From assembly GCF_001435445.1 (NCBI RefSeq), contig NZ_AZDH01000018.1:106746-170745 (forward strand): a DNA stretch of 64,000 nucleotides, given 5' to 3'. This stretch comes from Companilactobacillus kimchii DSM 13961 = JCM 10707. GTDB taxonomy: Bacteria; Bacillota; Bacilli; Lactobacillales; Lactobacillaceae. Below the pieces are notes generated by a model, which made no database searches, was not told where the DNA came from, and saw only the letters and a program-made list of their open reading frames with translations. The translations under genes were made by a program, and so were the position numbers. This document shows, piece by piece, positions 7,973 to 16,748 of this stretch. Numbering within the stretch: the first letter of the stretch is position 1; the number at the start of each line of letters is the position of its first letter.

Positions 7973-10495
7973 ATGAAACCTTTAACGAAAAATATGATGC
8001 GCAGTATCAACAAGGCCAAAGGGCGATTTATTGCGATTATCCTAATCATCATGCTAGGTGTATTGATCTTTGTCGGTGTCAAAGCAACAGGACCTAGTTT
8101 GAATGATTCACTGAATAAGACAGTTGCCGATAAGAATTTATCAGATGTACAAGTCTTGTCGACGACTGGTTTTGGAAAAAAAGATATCCAGTTGGCTGAA
8201 AAGGTTGCGGGAGCCAAAGCTGAAACAACTAAATTCAAATATGTCATGGGTGGTAAATCTAAAGTTGCGATTGCCTTGTATGGCTATGATAAAAATGCTA
8301 AGCAGAATCAACTGATTATTCGAAATGGACGCTTGCCTAAAAATGACCATGAGATTGTTTTAGATAAGAATGCTCGTAATAAATATGATTATAAAATAGG
8401 CGATACTTTCAAATTTTCTAAGAGTGCTGATTTGAAGCGAAGTTCTTATAAAATCGTTGGTTTCGTCGATTCACCACAGTATATTGATAATCAATCTCGT
8501 GGTGTAACTAATATTGCTGACGGACAAGTTAGTTTATTCGCCTACATTCCCAAGAGTCAAATGAACCTTTCGACAGCTACTTTGTTGAACATTCATTTTA
8601 ATTCTTTGAAGGATAAGAATACTTTTAGTAGTAGCTATAAAGATGCTGTGGACGAAAAGGTTAAGTCTTTAAAACATGAATTCAAGTCACGCCCTCAGCA
8701 AAGAACAAAAGAAGTAGCTGGGAGTTATCTAGCCACTTTGAATCAACAACAAACAGCTCTAGATCAATTAAAGATGGTTAATCCCACCGCAGCAGCTGTA
8801 CAACAACAGAAGTTAGATGCTGCTAAAAAGAAGATTATGAAGCAATCTAAGACGACTTATACTTGGCAGACTCGTCAGGATTTGACTGGCTTTTCGGCGT
8901 ACGGCGAGAGTTCTGATCGAATCGCTGCGATTGCCAATGTCTTCCCGGTATTCTTCTTCTTAATTGCGGCATTGATCACTTTTACAACAATCACAAGAAT
9001 GGTCGAAGAAGCACGTGGAGAAATCGGAACCTTCAAAGCTTTGGGTTATAGTAAGTGGTCGATTGCACGAAACTATATTTACTATGCTTTGTCAGCTGGT
9101 CTAATTGGGGCGGTATTAGGGGCTGTAATTGGAACGCAGACTTTACCACGAATTGTATTGTCAATGTATAAACAATATATTGCTTTAGATTGGGTTATTG
9201 GTTCAACCTGGCAAACGTTATTGATAGCTTTGATCTTCTCACTATTGGCAACCGTTGGTGCTGCTGTAATCGTGGTTAGAAGAGAATTAGGTGAAGGTCC
9301 AGCTTCATTGATGTTACCGAAATCTCCTAAATCAGCTAAAAAGATACTACTAGAAAGAATCAAACCACTTTGGAATCATCTAAGTTTCAACCGGAAAGTT
9401 AGCTATCGAAATCTTTTCCGTTTCAAATCTAGAATGTTTATGACAATTATCGGAATTGCTGGTGGAACGGCTTTAATTTTAACTGGCTTTGGAATTCAAA
9501 ATTCAATTACAGCTAGTGGTAACTTGCAGTATAAGAATATTTTCAGTTATCAAGCAGTTGTCAAAATGAATGACGATGCTAATTATAATAAAGTTAATGA
9601 AATTTTGAATAAGGATAAAACTTATCAGAATAACACTAAGATCAATTCGACAACGGCTAAGTTGAAGGCTGGAACGAAACAGGTTAATGATGTTAATGTC
9701 TATACACCACAGTCGGTGAAAAACTTTAAGAAGTATGTTCATTTGACTGCCAATTTGAATAAAAATAAAGTCGTTTTGACTAAGAAGACAGCAAAACTGC
9801 TTAATGTGCAAAAGGGTGATCGAATTCATGTAACGATGACCAATGGTAAGAAGCTCAATTTAAAAGTTGGTGCTATTACCGAAAATTATGTGGGTCACTT
9901 TTTATATTTGAGTCCAGAACTTTATCAAGATAAAATTGGTACTTTGAAACCTAATACATTATTACTTGGTTTAAAGAGACAAACTAGTGCACAGAGAAAA
10001 CATTTGGCTAACCAATTATTGGATTCTAAAGAAGTAATGGGAACTAGTTATACTCATGATGTCTTTGATACGGTTTCTAAGATGTCGAGCCTGTTACGCC
10101 CAATTATTTTAATTTTGATTCTCTTATCAGGAATATTGTCATTTGTTGTACTTTATAATTTAACGAATATCAATGTTTCAGAACGAATCAGAGAGCTTTC
10201 TACTATTAAAGTTTTAGGGTTCTATAATAATGAAGTTACAATGTATGTTGTTCGGGAAAATATAATTTTAACGATAGTTGGTATTATTATTGGATATGGA
10301 GTGGGTAATTTATTGACCGCTTATATCTTGAATCAAGCCGCGACAGAACAGGTTATTTTCCCATTAACAATTCATTGGTTCGGTTATATCGTCGCCACAT
10401 TGTTGATGATAATTTTCACAGCAATTGTTATGCTAGTTACACATCGGAAATTAAAACACATCGATATGATCGGTGCATTGAAATCTAATGAATGA
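7973..10495 (+). CDS. ABC transporter permease, double FtsX-domain type
   Basis: 840 residues. One TM segment near 18-38, a large extracytoplasmic region with a glutamine-rich probable coiled coil (about 245-285), three TM segments at about 325-440, a second FtsX unit starting near 485-510 with another extracellular domain, and three TM segments at about 710-830. This is the arrangement of large FtsX-like permeases partnered with MacB-type ATPases (the gene before). The transported molecule cannot be told from sequence. The start has no strong ribosome site of its own and is probably translationally coupled. Confidence 0.88.
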   Translation: MKPLTKNMMRSINKAKGRFIAIILIIMLGVLIFVGVKATGPSLNDSLNKTVADKNLSDVQVLSTTGFGKKDIQLAEKVAGAKAETTKFKYVMGGKSKVAIALYGYDKNAKQNQLIIRNGRLPKNDHEIVLDKNARNKYDYKIGDTFKFSKSADLKRSSYKIVGFVDSPQYIDNQSRGVTNIADGQVSLFAYIPKSQMNLSTATLLNIHFNSLKDKNTFSSSYKDAVDEKVKSLKHEFKSRPQQRTKEVAGSYLATLNQQQTALDQLKMVNPTAAAVQQQKLDAAKKKIMKQSKTTYTWQTRQDLTGFSAYGESSDRIAAIANVFPVFFFLIAALITFTTITRMVEEARGEIGTFKALGYSKWSIARNYIYYALSAGLIGAVLGAVIGTQTLPRIVLSMYKQYIALDWVIGSTWQTLLIALIFSLLATVGAAVIVVRRELGEGPASLMLPKSPKSAKKILLERIKPLWNHLSFNRKVSYRNLFRFKSRMFMTIIGIAGGTALILTGFGIQNSITASGNLQYKNIFSYQAVVKMNDDANYNKVNEILNKDKTYQNNTKINSTTAKLKAGTKQVNDVNVYTPQSVKNFKKYVHLTANLNKNKVVLTKKTAKLLNVQKGDRIHVTMTNGKKLNLKVGAITENYVGHFLYLSPELYQDKIGTLKPNTLLLGLKRQTSAQRKHLANQLLDSKEVMGTSYTHDVFDTVSKMSSLLRPIILILILLSGILSFVVLYNLTNINVSERIRELSTIKVLGFYNNEVTMYVVRENIILTIVGIIIGYGVGNLLTAYILNQAATEQVIFPLTIHWFGYIVATLLMIIFTAIVMLVTHRKLKHIDMIGALKSNE

Positions 10496-10509
10496 TTGAA
10501 GGTAAATTT

Positions 10510-11214
10510 ATGTCTTTAGAAAATGATAAAGTTCTTGTTATTGGAGGAACTTCGGGGTTTGGTAAAGAAGTAGCTATCATGGCTCAACATAAGGACGCTG
10601 ACGTATATGTCATTGGCCGTGATCAAGAACGTGTAAATCAGTTACGTTACGAAGAAAATATTCAAGGTAGTTCATTAGACGCACAGGATGAGAAACAGTT
10701 GAAGCGATTCTTTGAAAAGTATGGTTCCTTTGACCATGTAGTACCTATGTTAGGTGGTGCTATGAGCGGTGGTTTTCTAGATAGTTCAGTCGCTACTATT
10801 AAAAAGGCAATCGATGATAAATTTTTCGCTAACTTGCAACTGGTACAAATTGCTAGTAAACATCTAAATAAGAATGGATCAATCATTTTGACTTCGGGTT
10901 CAGGTGGTCATCCTTATGATGCTTCAGGTGCTATTGTAGGAAATCAGGCCATTAATACGATGGTTGATGGTCTAGCCGTTGAAATGGCGCCAGACTATCG
11001 AGTAAATGCCGTGTCGCCGACTTGGACACCTACAGGATTGTGGCGTGATCTGAGTTCAAAACAATTGGCTAAGCAAAAACATAGTTTTGTGGAAACAGTG
11101 CCATTAAATCGTGTCGCTACAGTTGAAGAAGTAGCTTCAGCTTATATTTACTTGATGGAAAATGATTTTATTACAGGTCAGATTCTAAGAGTTGATGGTG
11201 GAGTTGATTTGTAG
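10510..11214 (+). CDS. SDR-fold protein lacking the YxxxK catalytic pair
   Basis: 234 residues from ATG 10510, chosen because GAAGGT lies six bases upstream; the ATG at 10492 overlaps the permease stop and lacks a ribosome site. The N-terminus VLVIGGTSGFGKEV is the Rossmann nucleotide-binding turn of short-chain dehydrogenases, and a C-terminal GQILRVDGGVDL matches the family ending. Where SDRs carry YxxxK, this protein reads AIVGN aligned by the following QAINTMVDGLAVEMAP segment, so both the Tyr and the Lys appear to be replaced. It may bind a dinucleotide without standard oxidoreductase chemistry. It sits at the end of the ABC operon and just before the MerR gene. Confidence 0.8.
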   Translation: MSLENDKVLVIGGTSGFGKEVAIMAQHKDADVYVIGRDQERVNQLRYEENIQGSSLDAQDEKQLKRFFEKYGSFDHVVPMLGGAMSGGFLDSSVATIKKAIDDKFFANLQLVQIASKHLNKNGSIILTSGSGGHPYDASGAIVGNQAINTMVDGLAVEMAPDYRVNAVSPTWTPTGLWRDLSSKQLAKQKHSFVETVPLNRVATVEEVASAYIYLMENDFITGQILRVDGGVDL

Positions 11215-11224
11215 ATGATGCTAT

Positions 11225-11244
11225 ACTTGAAGTCAACTTTAAGT
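11225..11244 (+). promoter_or_regulatory. Probable MerR-family operator (autoregulatory site)
   Basis: The 20-mer here, read on the minus strand, is ACTTAAAGTTGACTTCAAGT. It differs at one base from the site at 15819-15838 and is nearly palindromic. It overlaps a TATACT hexamer at 11222-11227 just before the MerR gene. Confidence 0.6.
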
Positions 11245-11257
11245 AGAAGGTGAAATA

Positions 11258-11713
11258 ATGCCAGCAAACGAAGTAGAAGAGACAGCTAAATATCGGATTA
11301 GTGATTTTGCCGAAATGGTGGGATTGAACAGCCCTACGTTGCGTTACTATGAGAAAGAAGGTCTGATCAATCCTCATCGAACTGATAGTGGCATTCGTTA
11401 CTATACCGATCAGGATATTCGCTGGGTCAATTTTCTCCTACATCTCAAGAGTACTGGGATGTCAATTGAACAATTGAAGCGCTATGTTAGATTACGTGCG
11501 CAAGGCGATTCAACCATCAATCAACGAATCGAGTTATTAGAAGAAGTTCGTCGTAATTTTGAAGTCGAATATCAAAGACTCCAAGATGGTTGGACGATTC
11601 TCAACGATAAGTTAGATTGGTACAAGGGTAAGGAAGGCGGCCACATCGAAGATAGTGAAAGCTTTTCTGAGTACTTACAGAATTTGAATCATGGTTATTT
11701 AGAAGATAGATAA
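11258..11713 (+). CDS. MerR-family transcriptional regulator
   Basis: 151 residues. The N-terminal winged HTH is recognisable in YRISDFAEMVGLNSPTLRYYEKEGLI (about 12-37) and continues with the wing RYYTDQDIRWVNFLLHLK. A dimerisation helix follows (about 80-125) with no cysteines, so it is not a metal or thiol sensor of the CueR or SoxR kind; it resembles the AdhR/NmlR-like group. ATG 11258 has GAAGGTGA upstream. An operator lies directly before it, and a near-identical one is inside the stretched promoter of the CMD-cupin pair at 15.8 kb, so it probably activates that pair and regulates itself (inference). Confidence 0.9.
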   Translation: MPANEVEETAKYRISDFAEMVGLNSPTLRYYEKEGLINPHRTDSGIRYYTDQDIRWVNFLLHLKSTGMSIEQLKRYVRLRAQGDSTINQRIELLEEVRRNFEVEYQRLQDGWTILNDKLDWYKGKEGGHIEDSESFSEYLQNLNHGYLEDR

Positions 11714-11742
11714 TATCTTTTATTGTTTTTACTTCAAATTAA

Positions 11743-11804
11743 AAGCAGCATCTATTTAGAATAAACGTATGATTACGTTTCTAAATGGATGCTGCTATTT
11801 TTTT
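11743..11804 (+). terminator. Rho-independent terminator after merR
   Basis: A long stem, AGCAGCATC..TTTAGAA paired with TTCTAAATGGATGCTGCT, followed by a T tract. The remaining spacer to 11937 is AT-rich and contains the TATA-rich promoter region of telA. Confidence 0.9.
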
Positions 11805-11937
11805 CTTTATAGTATCAATATATTTAAATTTCATTTATTATTTATAGCAACAAAGAATATTTATTACCTATAGTAATGAATTAGGATCGAATTTCCGTTA
11901 GTATATATACTATAAATATATTTTTAGGGTGGATTTT

Positions 11938-13050
11938 ATGGGTGAAATTAATGAATCAGCAGTAAGTATTACTGACGATAATGAACCAAAACTGACTGAT
12001 GAGGAATTGGAACAGGCAAAAACATTATCAAAACAATTAACAGTTGATAATCAAACTTCAGTTCTCGATTATGGAAAAGATGTTGAAGATAAGTTGAGTT
12101 CTTTTTCAGATGGAGTATTGGTAAAAGTTCAAAATAAGGATTTGGGTGAAATTGGTGATAGTTTGCGGGAACTAGTTACTAATTTGAATGAAACTGATCC
12201 TGATAAATTGGGATTAACTAATCAATCCAAAATTATGCGTTTCTTTAATCGTGTTAAATCATCTATCTTTGAAATGACGGCTAAGTATCAACAGGTTAGT
12301 GTTCAAATCGATCGCTCGGCAGCACAGTTGAAGGCTCAAGAAGAATCTTTGATCAATGACAATAAAACGTTGGATGAAATGTATAAAGCCAATTTTGATT
12401 ATTATCAATCTTTAAATGTTTTAATTGCTGGTGGAAAAATCAGATTAAAGGAATTGGACCAAGAGATTGCTGATGCGCAAACTAATACTAGTGCTAGCGA
12501 TCAAATGGGTGTTCAACGTATTCAGGATTTGATGGCAATGCAAAGTAGATTAGATAAGCGAGTTAACGACCTAGCTTTGACACGTCAAATCTCTATTCAA
12601 CAGGCTCCACAAATTCGTCTAATTCAAAATACTAATGAAGTTTTGGCTGAAAAGATTCAATCATCTATTAATACTGCTATTCCACTTTGGAAAAACCAAG
12701 TTACGATTGCGTTAACTCTATTGCGTCAAAAAGATGCCGTGTCTACACAGATGGCAATTACAGATGCAACGAATGACTTATTGAAGAAAAATAGTGCAAT
12801 GTTAAAACAATCAACGATTGATACTGCCAAGGCCAGTGAACGTGGTGTAGTCGATATTGATACTTTGAAGGAAACTCAAAACAATTTGATTGGTGCCGTG
12901 GAAGAAACAATTAAGATTCAACAAGATGGAAGTGCCAAGCGTCGAGATGTTGAAGATCAATTGAAACAGATGGAGACAGACTTACAGGTAAAACTAAGTG
13001 GTAAGGCTCAAGATACTCCAAAAGATGTAACACCTGGGGATGAAAAATAA
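11938..13050 (+). CDS. telA: Toxic anion resistance protein TelA (KlaB) family
   Basis: 370 residues. The TelA family signature is visible through the middle: a long helical region (about 100-340) with KSSIFEMTAKYQQVSVQIDRSAAQLKAQEESLINDNKTLDEMY and VNDLALTRQISIQQAPQIRLIQNTNEVLAEKIQSS broken into family-typical blocks, and a charged C-terminal tail. No membrane segment. ATG 11938 was chosen over GTG 11929 because AGGGTGG at 11926 lies five bases upstream and overlaps the GTG. TelA homologues are named from tellurite resistance, but their usual Firmicute context is cell-envelope stress, next to xpaC as here (14858). Followed by its own terminator. Confidence 0.9.
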   Translation: MGEINESAVSITDDNEPKLTDEELEQAKTLSKQLTVDNQTSVLDYGKDVEDKLSSFSDGVLVKVQNKDLGEIGDSLRELVTNLNETDPDKLGLTNQSKIMRFFNRVKSSIFEMTAKYQQVSVQIDRSAAQLKAQEESLINDNKTLDEMYKANFDYYQSLNVLIAGGKIRLKELDQEIADAQTNTSASDQMGVQRIQDLMAMQSRLDKRVNDLALTRQISIQQAPQIRLIQNTNEVLAEKIQSSINTAIPLWKNQVTIALTLLRQKDAVSTQMAITDATNDLLKKNSAMLKQSTIDTAKASERGVVDIDTLKETQNNLIGAVEETIKIQQDGSAKRRDVEDQLKQMETDLQVKLSGKAQDTPKDVTPGDEK

Positions 13051-13064
13051 AATAAGATAGTAGA

Positions 13065-13100
13065 AGTCACTGTCTAACTATGCTAGATTGTGGCTTTTTT
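13065..13100 (+). terminator. Rho-independent terminator after telA
   Basis: AGTCACTGTCTA pairs with TAGATTGTGGCT with one mismatch, followed by T6. Confidence 0.8.
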
Positions 13101-13128
13101 CTATTGTGTAAGTTAGTGGGATTAAATA

Positions 13129-14292
13129 ATGACGTTAAAAATGAAAAATGCAACATTTGATAAGTCGGTTCGAATTTGGTTTGAACTGTACTTTGTCTTA
13201 GCCGTTGTGGGAACAATATTAATTAATAGATTACCTTTATTGCTGGATGATCGGAATCCACTTTACTTATTTTTCTGGTTTGTAATGTTAATAATAGGCT
13301 GCTTGAAAGCCATTAAAGTTAAATTAGTCGTTGATTCGGAGTATAAAGCAGTTGAAATAGTAGAAACACGTAGGGGAGTAAATTTATACTTAAAAAACTA
13401 TTGGCAGCCAATTTACGTACCGTTTAAATGGTTGAACATTAGACAAGATGATGAAAAGAATAATTTTATTTTGAATTATGATAGAGCAATTCAATTTGAA
13501 CGTGGAAAAGCCTTGTTGTTGTCAGGTAGTTCGGTGGTTTTCAGTGAGAAGTATTTTGTTTTTGAAGAAATGTCAGAATTATTCGATGTTATAGAAAAAT
13601 TAAAAAAAGACCCTAATACGATTATTAATTACAGTCAGTTGAATCTAGCCGAAAAAGACATTGCAGCTCATAAATGGCAGACAGCTAAAATTTTTCCATG
13701 GTTGGTATTAGGAGCTAGTTTACCAATAGTTATTTTGACATCAATTATTAGTGATAACTTCTTTGCGCCAAGTGTATACACGCCTGAGATGGCAGCTAGT
13801 ATAAATGCGCCAGACTATCACAAAATTTATAAATATTCGAAAGGTATGACAATCTCGACTAATTTTTACAAATTTACGCTCTTACATGCATATGAAGTTC
13901 AGCAGGCAGATTCAGGAGATGATTATATTGTCTTGAATATTCGTGCTAAGGCCTCTTCAAATTATCCTTCAATTGGAGCCAGCAACTTTATGTCATTCGA
14001 TAATTGGAGTATTGAGGCTGAAAAAGAGGGTAATTCGATTGATGATGCCACCAATAATGTAGATTTTCTTATTAAAGAACATGGTAAAAAGAAAAGCATT
14101 ATCGATAATATCAGAAGCGGTTGGGATAGTGATGAAGGTGGAGATGTTCATATCTTCAATGTCGTTTTAGCCAAAGCACCAAAGCAAACTGATGTTGTTT
14201 ACGCGGGCTTTGATGCTAGTTTGAGTAAGAGCAAAAATCAAGATACATCCTTTGTTTTGAAGGTTCAACCTGAAGATCTGGAGAAATTATAA
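13129..14292 (+). CDS. Membrane protein of unknown function, telA-xpaC locus
   Basis: 387 residues, not recognised. Two hydrophobic helices near the N-terminus (about 16-35 and 45-65), a cytoplasmic stretch of about 120 residues with a beta-rich PH-like feel, a third TM helix near 190-213, then a C-terminal extracytoplasmic domain of about 170 residues. Weak ribosome site (AGTGGGA) and a terminator just upstream, so its own promoter must lie in the short gap or expression depends on readthrough. Its stop overlaps the next gene's start, and a TelA gene precedes it, so it belongs with the envelope-stress group by context only. Confidence 0.75.
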   Translation: MTLKMKNATFDKSVRIWFELYFVLAVVGTILINRLPLLLDDRNPLYLFFWFVMLIIGCLKAIKVKLVVDSEYKAVEIVETRRGVNLYLKNYWQPIYVPFKWLNIRQDDEKNNFILNYDRAIQFERGKALLLSGSSVVFSEKYFVFEEMSELFDVIEKLKKDPNTIINYSQLNLAEKDIAAHKWQTAKIFPWLVLGASLPIVILTSIISDNFFAPSVYTPEMAASINAPDYHKIYKYSKGMTISTNFYKFTLLHAYEVQQADSGDDYIVLNIRAKASSNYPSIGASNFMSFDNWSIEAEKEGNSIDDATNNVDFLIKEHGKKKSIIDNIRSGWDSDEGGDVHIFNVVLAKAPKQTDVVYAGFDASLSKSKNQDTSFVLKVQPEDLEKL

Positions 14293-14849
14293 TGAAATAT
14301 AAATTGTTGATAACTTTATTCTTAGGCTGCCTATTCTTAGGTTTTGACACTACCAATGTTGTGGCAGTTAAAGAGGAGATAAGCAATCGTAACTATAATG
14401 GGAAAACACTAGATTTTGAACAAGGGAATCTACACTATGAAATTTTGAATTATAAAATTTTGGATGATCCTTTGCCATCCCCAGATAATGAAGATTATAG
14501 CCGATTACAAAGATATTTAGTTTGTACGGTAAAGCTAACTAATAAAAAAGCAACTTCCACAGAAGTTCTGGCTTATGATTTTATGGGATGGTCGGGTCCC
14601 AACGATATATATGCTACTAAGAAACCTGAAAAATATAAGAATCCAGAAGGAGTAATAACTTTGGATGCTGATTCTAGTGATGAAAAGGATTCAACCAAGA
14701 TAGTACCAGGAGAATCTAAAACTTTTGCATTTTTCTATATTGTTTATCCAGATGACGATTTAAATATTACTGTCAATGGATTGAACGGAACACTTGAGAA
14801 TATTTCTCTCAAAAAAACAGTTTCCAGTAACGGCATCGTTGCAGATTAG
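14292..14849 (+). CDS. Secreted protein with DUF4352/DUF5067-like beta domain
   Basis: 185 residues. A signal peptide (LLITLFLGCLFLGFDTTNVVA) is followed by a single beta-sandwich-like domain: LHYEILNYKILDD, a YLVCTVKLTNKK strand pair, PGESKTFAFFYIVYPDD and a closing strand. This is the pattern of DUF4352/DUF5067 Ig-like extracellular domains, which often modulate membrane partners. The Cys in the signal region lacks a proper lipobox. The start codon overlaps the stop of the gene before (TAATG), so the two are coupled and the products may interact. Confidence 0.65.
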   Translation: MKYKLLITLFLGCLFLGFDTTNVVAVKEEISNRNYNGKTLDFEQGNLHYEILNYKILDDPLPSPDNEDYSRLQRYLVCTVKLTNKKATSTEVLAYDFMGWSGPNDIYATKKPEKYKNPEGVITLDADSSDEKDSTKIVPGESKTFAFFYIVYPDDDLNITVNGLNGTLENISLKKTVSSNGIVAD

Positions 14850-14857
14850 GGGGAAGA

Positions 14858-15703
14858 ATGATAGAAAAAAGATCTAATCCGATTTTTAAAACGTTTATTT
14901 GGGTTGTACTTGCCATAGTACTGACAGCAATATTTTTTGTAGAGAATAATACTATTCAGATGATTTTAATGATGCTGTTGCCACCTTTAGGATATTCGGC
15001 ATTCCTTCCATTCCGTATTAGTTGGTTATTTTTAGGGCCAGTAACAGATTTGTTTTTTTACTCAGCTTTGAAAAATATGTTTTTAAATAAGGATCTTCAG
15101 CAATTGGGAACTGTTTTGATGGTTGTAATTATTGCGGCCTTAGCAGTTTATGTAGTTACTGAATTTGTGTTTTATAAAAAGCGGCTTAAGGGTACGAAAC
15201 CATTTTTTAAAGAAGTATCAGAAGCAAAACTTCAAACAGGTCCATTGGTTTTCAATGAAGCAGCTTTACAAGATTCCCAGATGACTGAATCGGAACAAGA
15301 ATTCTTTCGTTCTGAAATGAAGAAATACCATAAGAAATATGAGTATCTTTGTAACGTTGATTCAGAAATTAAACTTATGTTACCGACTTATTCTGAAGAT
15401 ATGAAAGTTATGGATGGAATTTTTCGAGAATTATTAAATGCCCCAGTTCAATTATTATCGGCATCCGATTTTCTTTATCAAGATTTACCAGATTACGTGA
15501 ATTTAGTTCGAGCAACGGAAAATGTTTTAGATAATGTGATAAAAGAAGCTGATGATAAAAAAATTTTATCCGAAGTGCCTGATAAGATTGCATTAATATC
15601 GACTCATCTACAAAAGGATTTTAAAAAGATAACCGATAGTGAACGTGAAGAATTGAAAAAACAATTACGACAAGTTCAGACTATCAGAAATGGGATAGAT
15701 TAA
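14858..15703 (+). CDS. xpaC: XpaC-like membrane protein (5-bromo-4-chloroindolyl phosphate hydrolysis family)
   Basis: 281 residues. Two or three hydrophobic segments lie in the first 115 residues, then a soluble alpha-helical domain whose DFLYQDLPDYVNLVRATENVLDN stretch fits the XpaC family core (FLxxYLPxxxxLlxxY) in my recollection. It ends in a charged helix. Ribosome site GGGGGAAG eight bases before ATG. In Bacillus and other Firmicutes xpaC is next to telA (yaaN), which supports both calls. The family name comes from an indirect enzyme assay; the molecular role is not known. Confidence 0.7.
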   Translation: MIEKRSNPIFKTFIWVVLAIVLTAIFFVENNTIQMILMMLLPPLGYSAFLPFRISWLFLGPVTDLFFYSALKNMFLNKDLQQLGTVLMVVIIAALAVYVVTEFVFYKKRLKGTKPFFKEVSEAKLQTGPLVFNEAALQDSQMTESEQEFFRSEMKKYHKKYEYLCNVDSEIKLMLPTYSEDMKVMDGIFRELLNAPVQLLSASDFLYQDLPDYVNLVRATENVLDNVIKEADDKKILSEVPDKIALISTHLQKDFKKITDSEREELKKQLRQVQTIRNGID

Positions 15704-15742
15704 TGTCGATATTAAGTTGTAGTTTTGTCGTATATTCAATTA

Positions 15743-15787
15743 AAAAATAGTATCTGTTCAGAATTCTGAATGGGTACTATTTTTTTG
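15743..15787 (+). terminator. Rho-independent terminator after the xpaC group
   Basis: AAATAGTA..GTTCAG pairs with CTGAAT..TACTATTT around an AATT loop, then T7. Confidence 0.85.
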
Positions 15788-15815
15788 TTTGGGACAAAAT
15801 TTTTCAATTTATTCC

Positions 15816-15846
15816 TTGACTTAAAGTTAACTTCAAGTTGTTTAAT
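15816..15846 (+). promoter_or_regulatory. MerR-type promoter/operator of the CMD-cupin operon
   Basis: TTGACT (15816) and TTTAAT (15841) are separated by 19 bp, the stretched spacer typical of MerR-activated promoters, and the spacer contains the 20-mer ACTTAAAGTTAACTTCAAGT (15819-15838). The same site, one base different, lies before the MerR gene at 11225. Confidence 0.75.
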
Positions 15847-15880
15847 GTACTTATCAACTTGATACGAGGAGGAATTGATT

Positions 15881-16204
15881 ATGGCAAAGAAACAAACTGC
15901 TGGACGTGACATGTTGGGAGATTTTGCCCCACAATTTGCAGCATTGAATGACGATGTATTATTCGGAGAAGTTTGGAGTAAAGAAAATGAACTTTCTGCC
16001 CATGATCGTTCATTAATTACTATTGCAAGTATTATTTCTGCTGGAAATATTGAACAATTAGATGCACATTTAAAAATTGGTAAGAAAAATGGTATTACAA
16101 AAGATGAAATTGTTGCTGAAATCACTCATTTAGCATTTTATGCTGGATGGCCCAAGGCTTGGAGTGCTTTCAATCGTGCAAAAGAAATTTGGAAGGAAGA
16201 TTAA
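15881..16204 (+). CDS. Carboxymuconolactone decarboxylase (CMD) family protein
   Basis: 107 residues. The CMD fold is visible in LTIASIISAGNIEQLDAHLKIGKKNGITKDEIVAEITHLAFYAGWPKAWSA, a pattern shared with 4-carboxymuconolactone decarboxylase. It lacks the CxxC of the AhpD peroxidase branch, so it is not an AhpD-type thiol enzyme; the substrate is unknown. ATG 15881 has a GAGGAGG site eight bases upstream. Forms an operon with the cupin gene two bases downstream, under the MerR-type promoter. In lactobacilli such pairs accompany quinone or aldehyde stress responses (family context, not shown here). Confidence 0.88.
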   Translation: MAKKQTAGRDMLGDFAPQFAALNDDVLFGEVWSKENELSAHDRSLITIASIISAGNIEQLDAHLKIGKKNGITKDEIVAEITHLAFYAGWPKAWSAFNRAKEIWKED

Positions 16205-16206
16205 TT

Positions 16207-16617
16207 ATGGCAAGAAATGAAGAATTAAAGACAGATGGAGTGTTTCCTGTTGGAGCCAAAAATGAAGCTTATGCTAAATATTTTATTGGTCAAAGTTATT
16301 TGAACAGTTTAGTAAAACCAGAAGACAATATTGATTTTGGAGTTGGAAATGTAACTTTTGAACCAGGTTGTCGTAATGATTGGCATATTCATCATGATGG
16401 TTTCCAAATTTTACTTGTTACTGGTGGCGAAGGTTGGTACCAAGAATGGGGCAAGCCTGCTCAACTACTAAAACAAGGTGACGTCGTTGTTATTAAGGAA
16501 GGCGTTAAGCATTGGCATGGTGCAACTAAGGATAGTTGGTTTAGTCATGTTGCTATTACTAAAGGAAAATCAGAATGGCTTGAGAAAGTTACTGACGAAG
16601 AATATAACAAATTATAA
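16207..16617 (+). CDS. Cupin-domain protein
   Basis: 136 residues, a single conserved beta-barrel. Cupin motif 1 reads PGCRNDWHIHHDGFQILLVTGGEG, giving two metal-binding His but Gln in place of the usual Glu. Motif 2 reads PxG-like KEGVKHWHGA with the third His. ATG 16207 was chosen because it follows the CMD stop by two bases with GGAAGGAAG upstream; an in-frame ATG at 16147 lies inside the CMD gene. Likely a small metal-dependent enzyme acting with the CMD protein on the same ligand. Confidence 0.88.
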   Translation: MARNEELKTDGVFPVGAKNEAYAKYFIGQSYLNSLVKPEDNIDFGVGNVTFEPGCRNDWHIHHDGFQILLVTGGEGWYQEWGKPAQLLKQGDVVVIKEGVKHWHGATKDSWFSHVAITKGKSEWLEKVTDEEYNKL

Positions 16618-16636
16618 AAGTTAAAATGATTGATTG

Positions 16637-16668
16637 AAAAAGAGGACTGAAACAGTCCTCTTTTTTTA
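16637..16668 (+). terminator. Rho-independent terminator after the cupin gene
   Basis: AAGAGGACTG and CAGTCCTCTT form a perfect stem, then T7. Confidence 0.92.
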
Positions 16669-16748
16669 CACATAATTTACATTAAATAGATTATATATAT
16701 ACATAACTCCAACATACTATAGCTAATGACTTATATGGAGGGTTAAAT

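Noticed and set aside
15819..15838. Inverted repeat read as a terminator
   Set aside because: There is no T-run, and the repeat lies between a -35 and a -10 element, so it is an operator.
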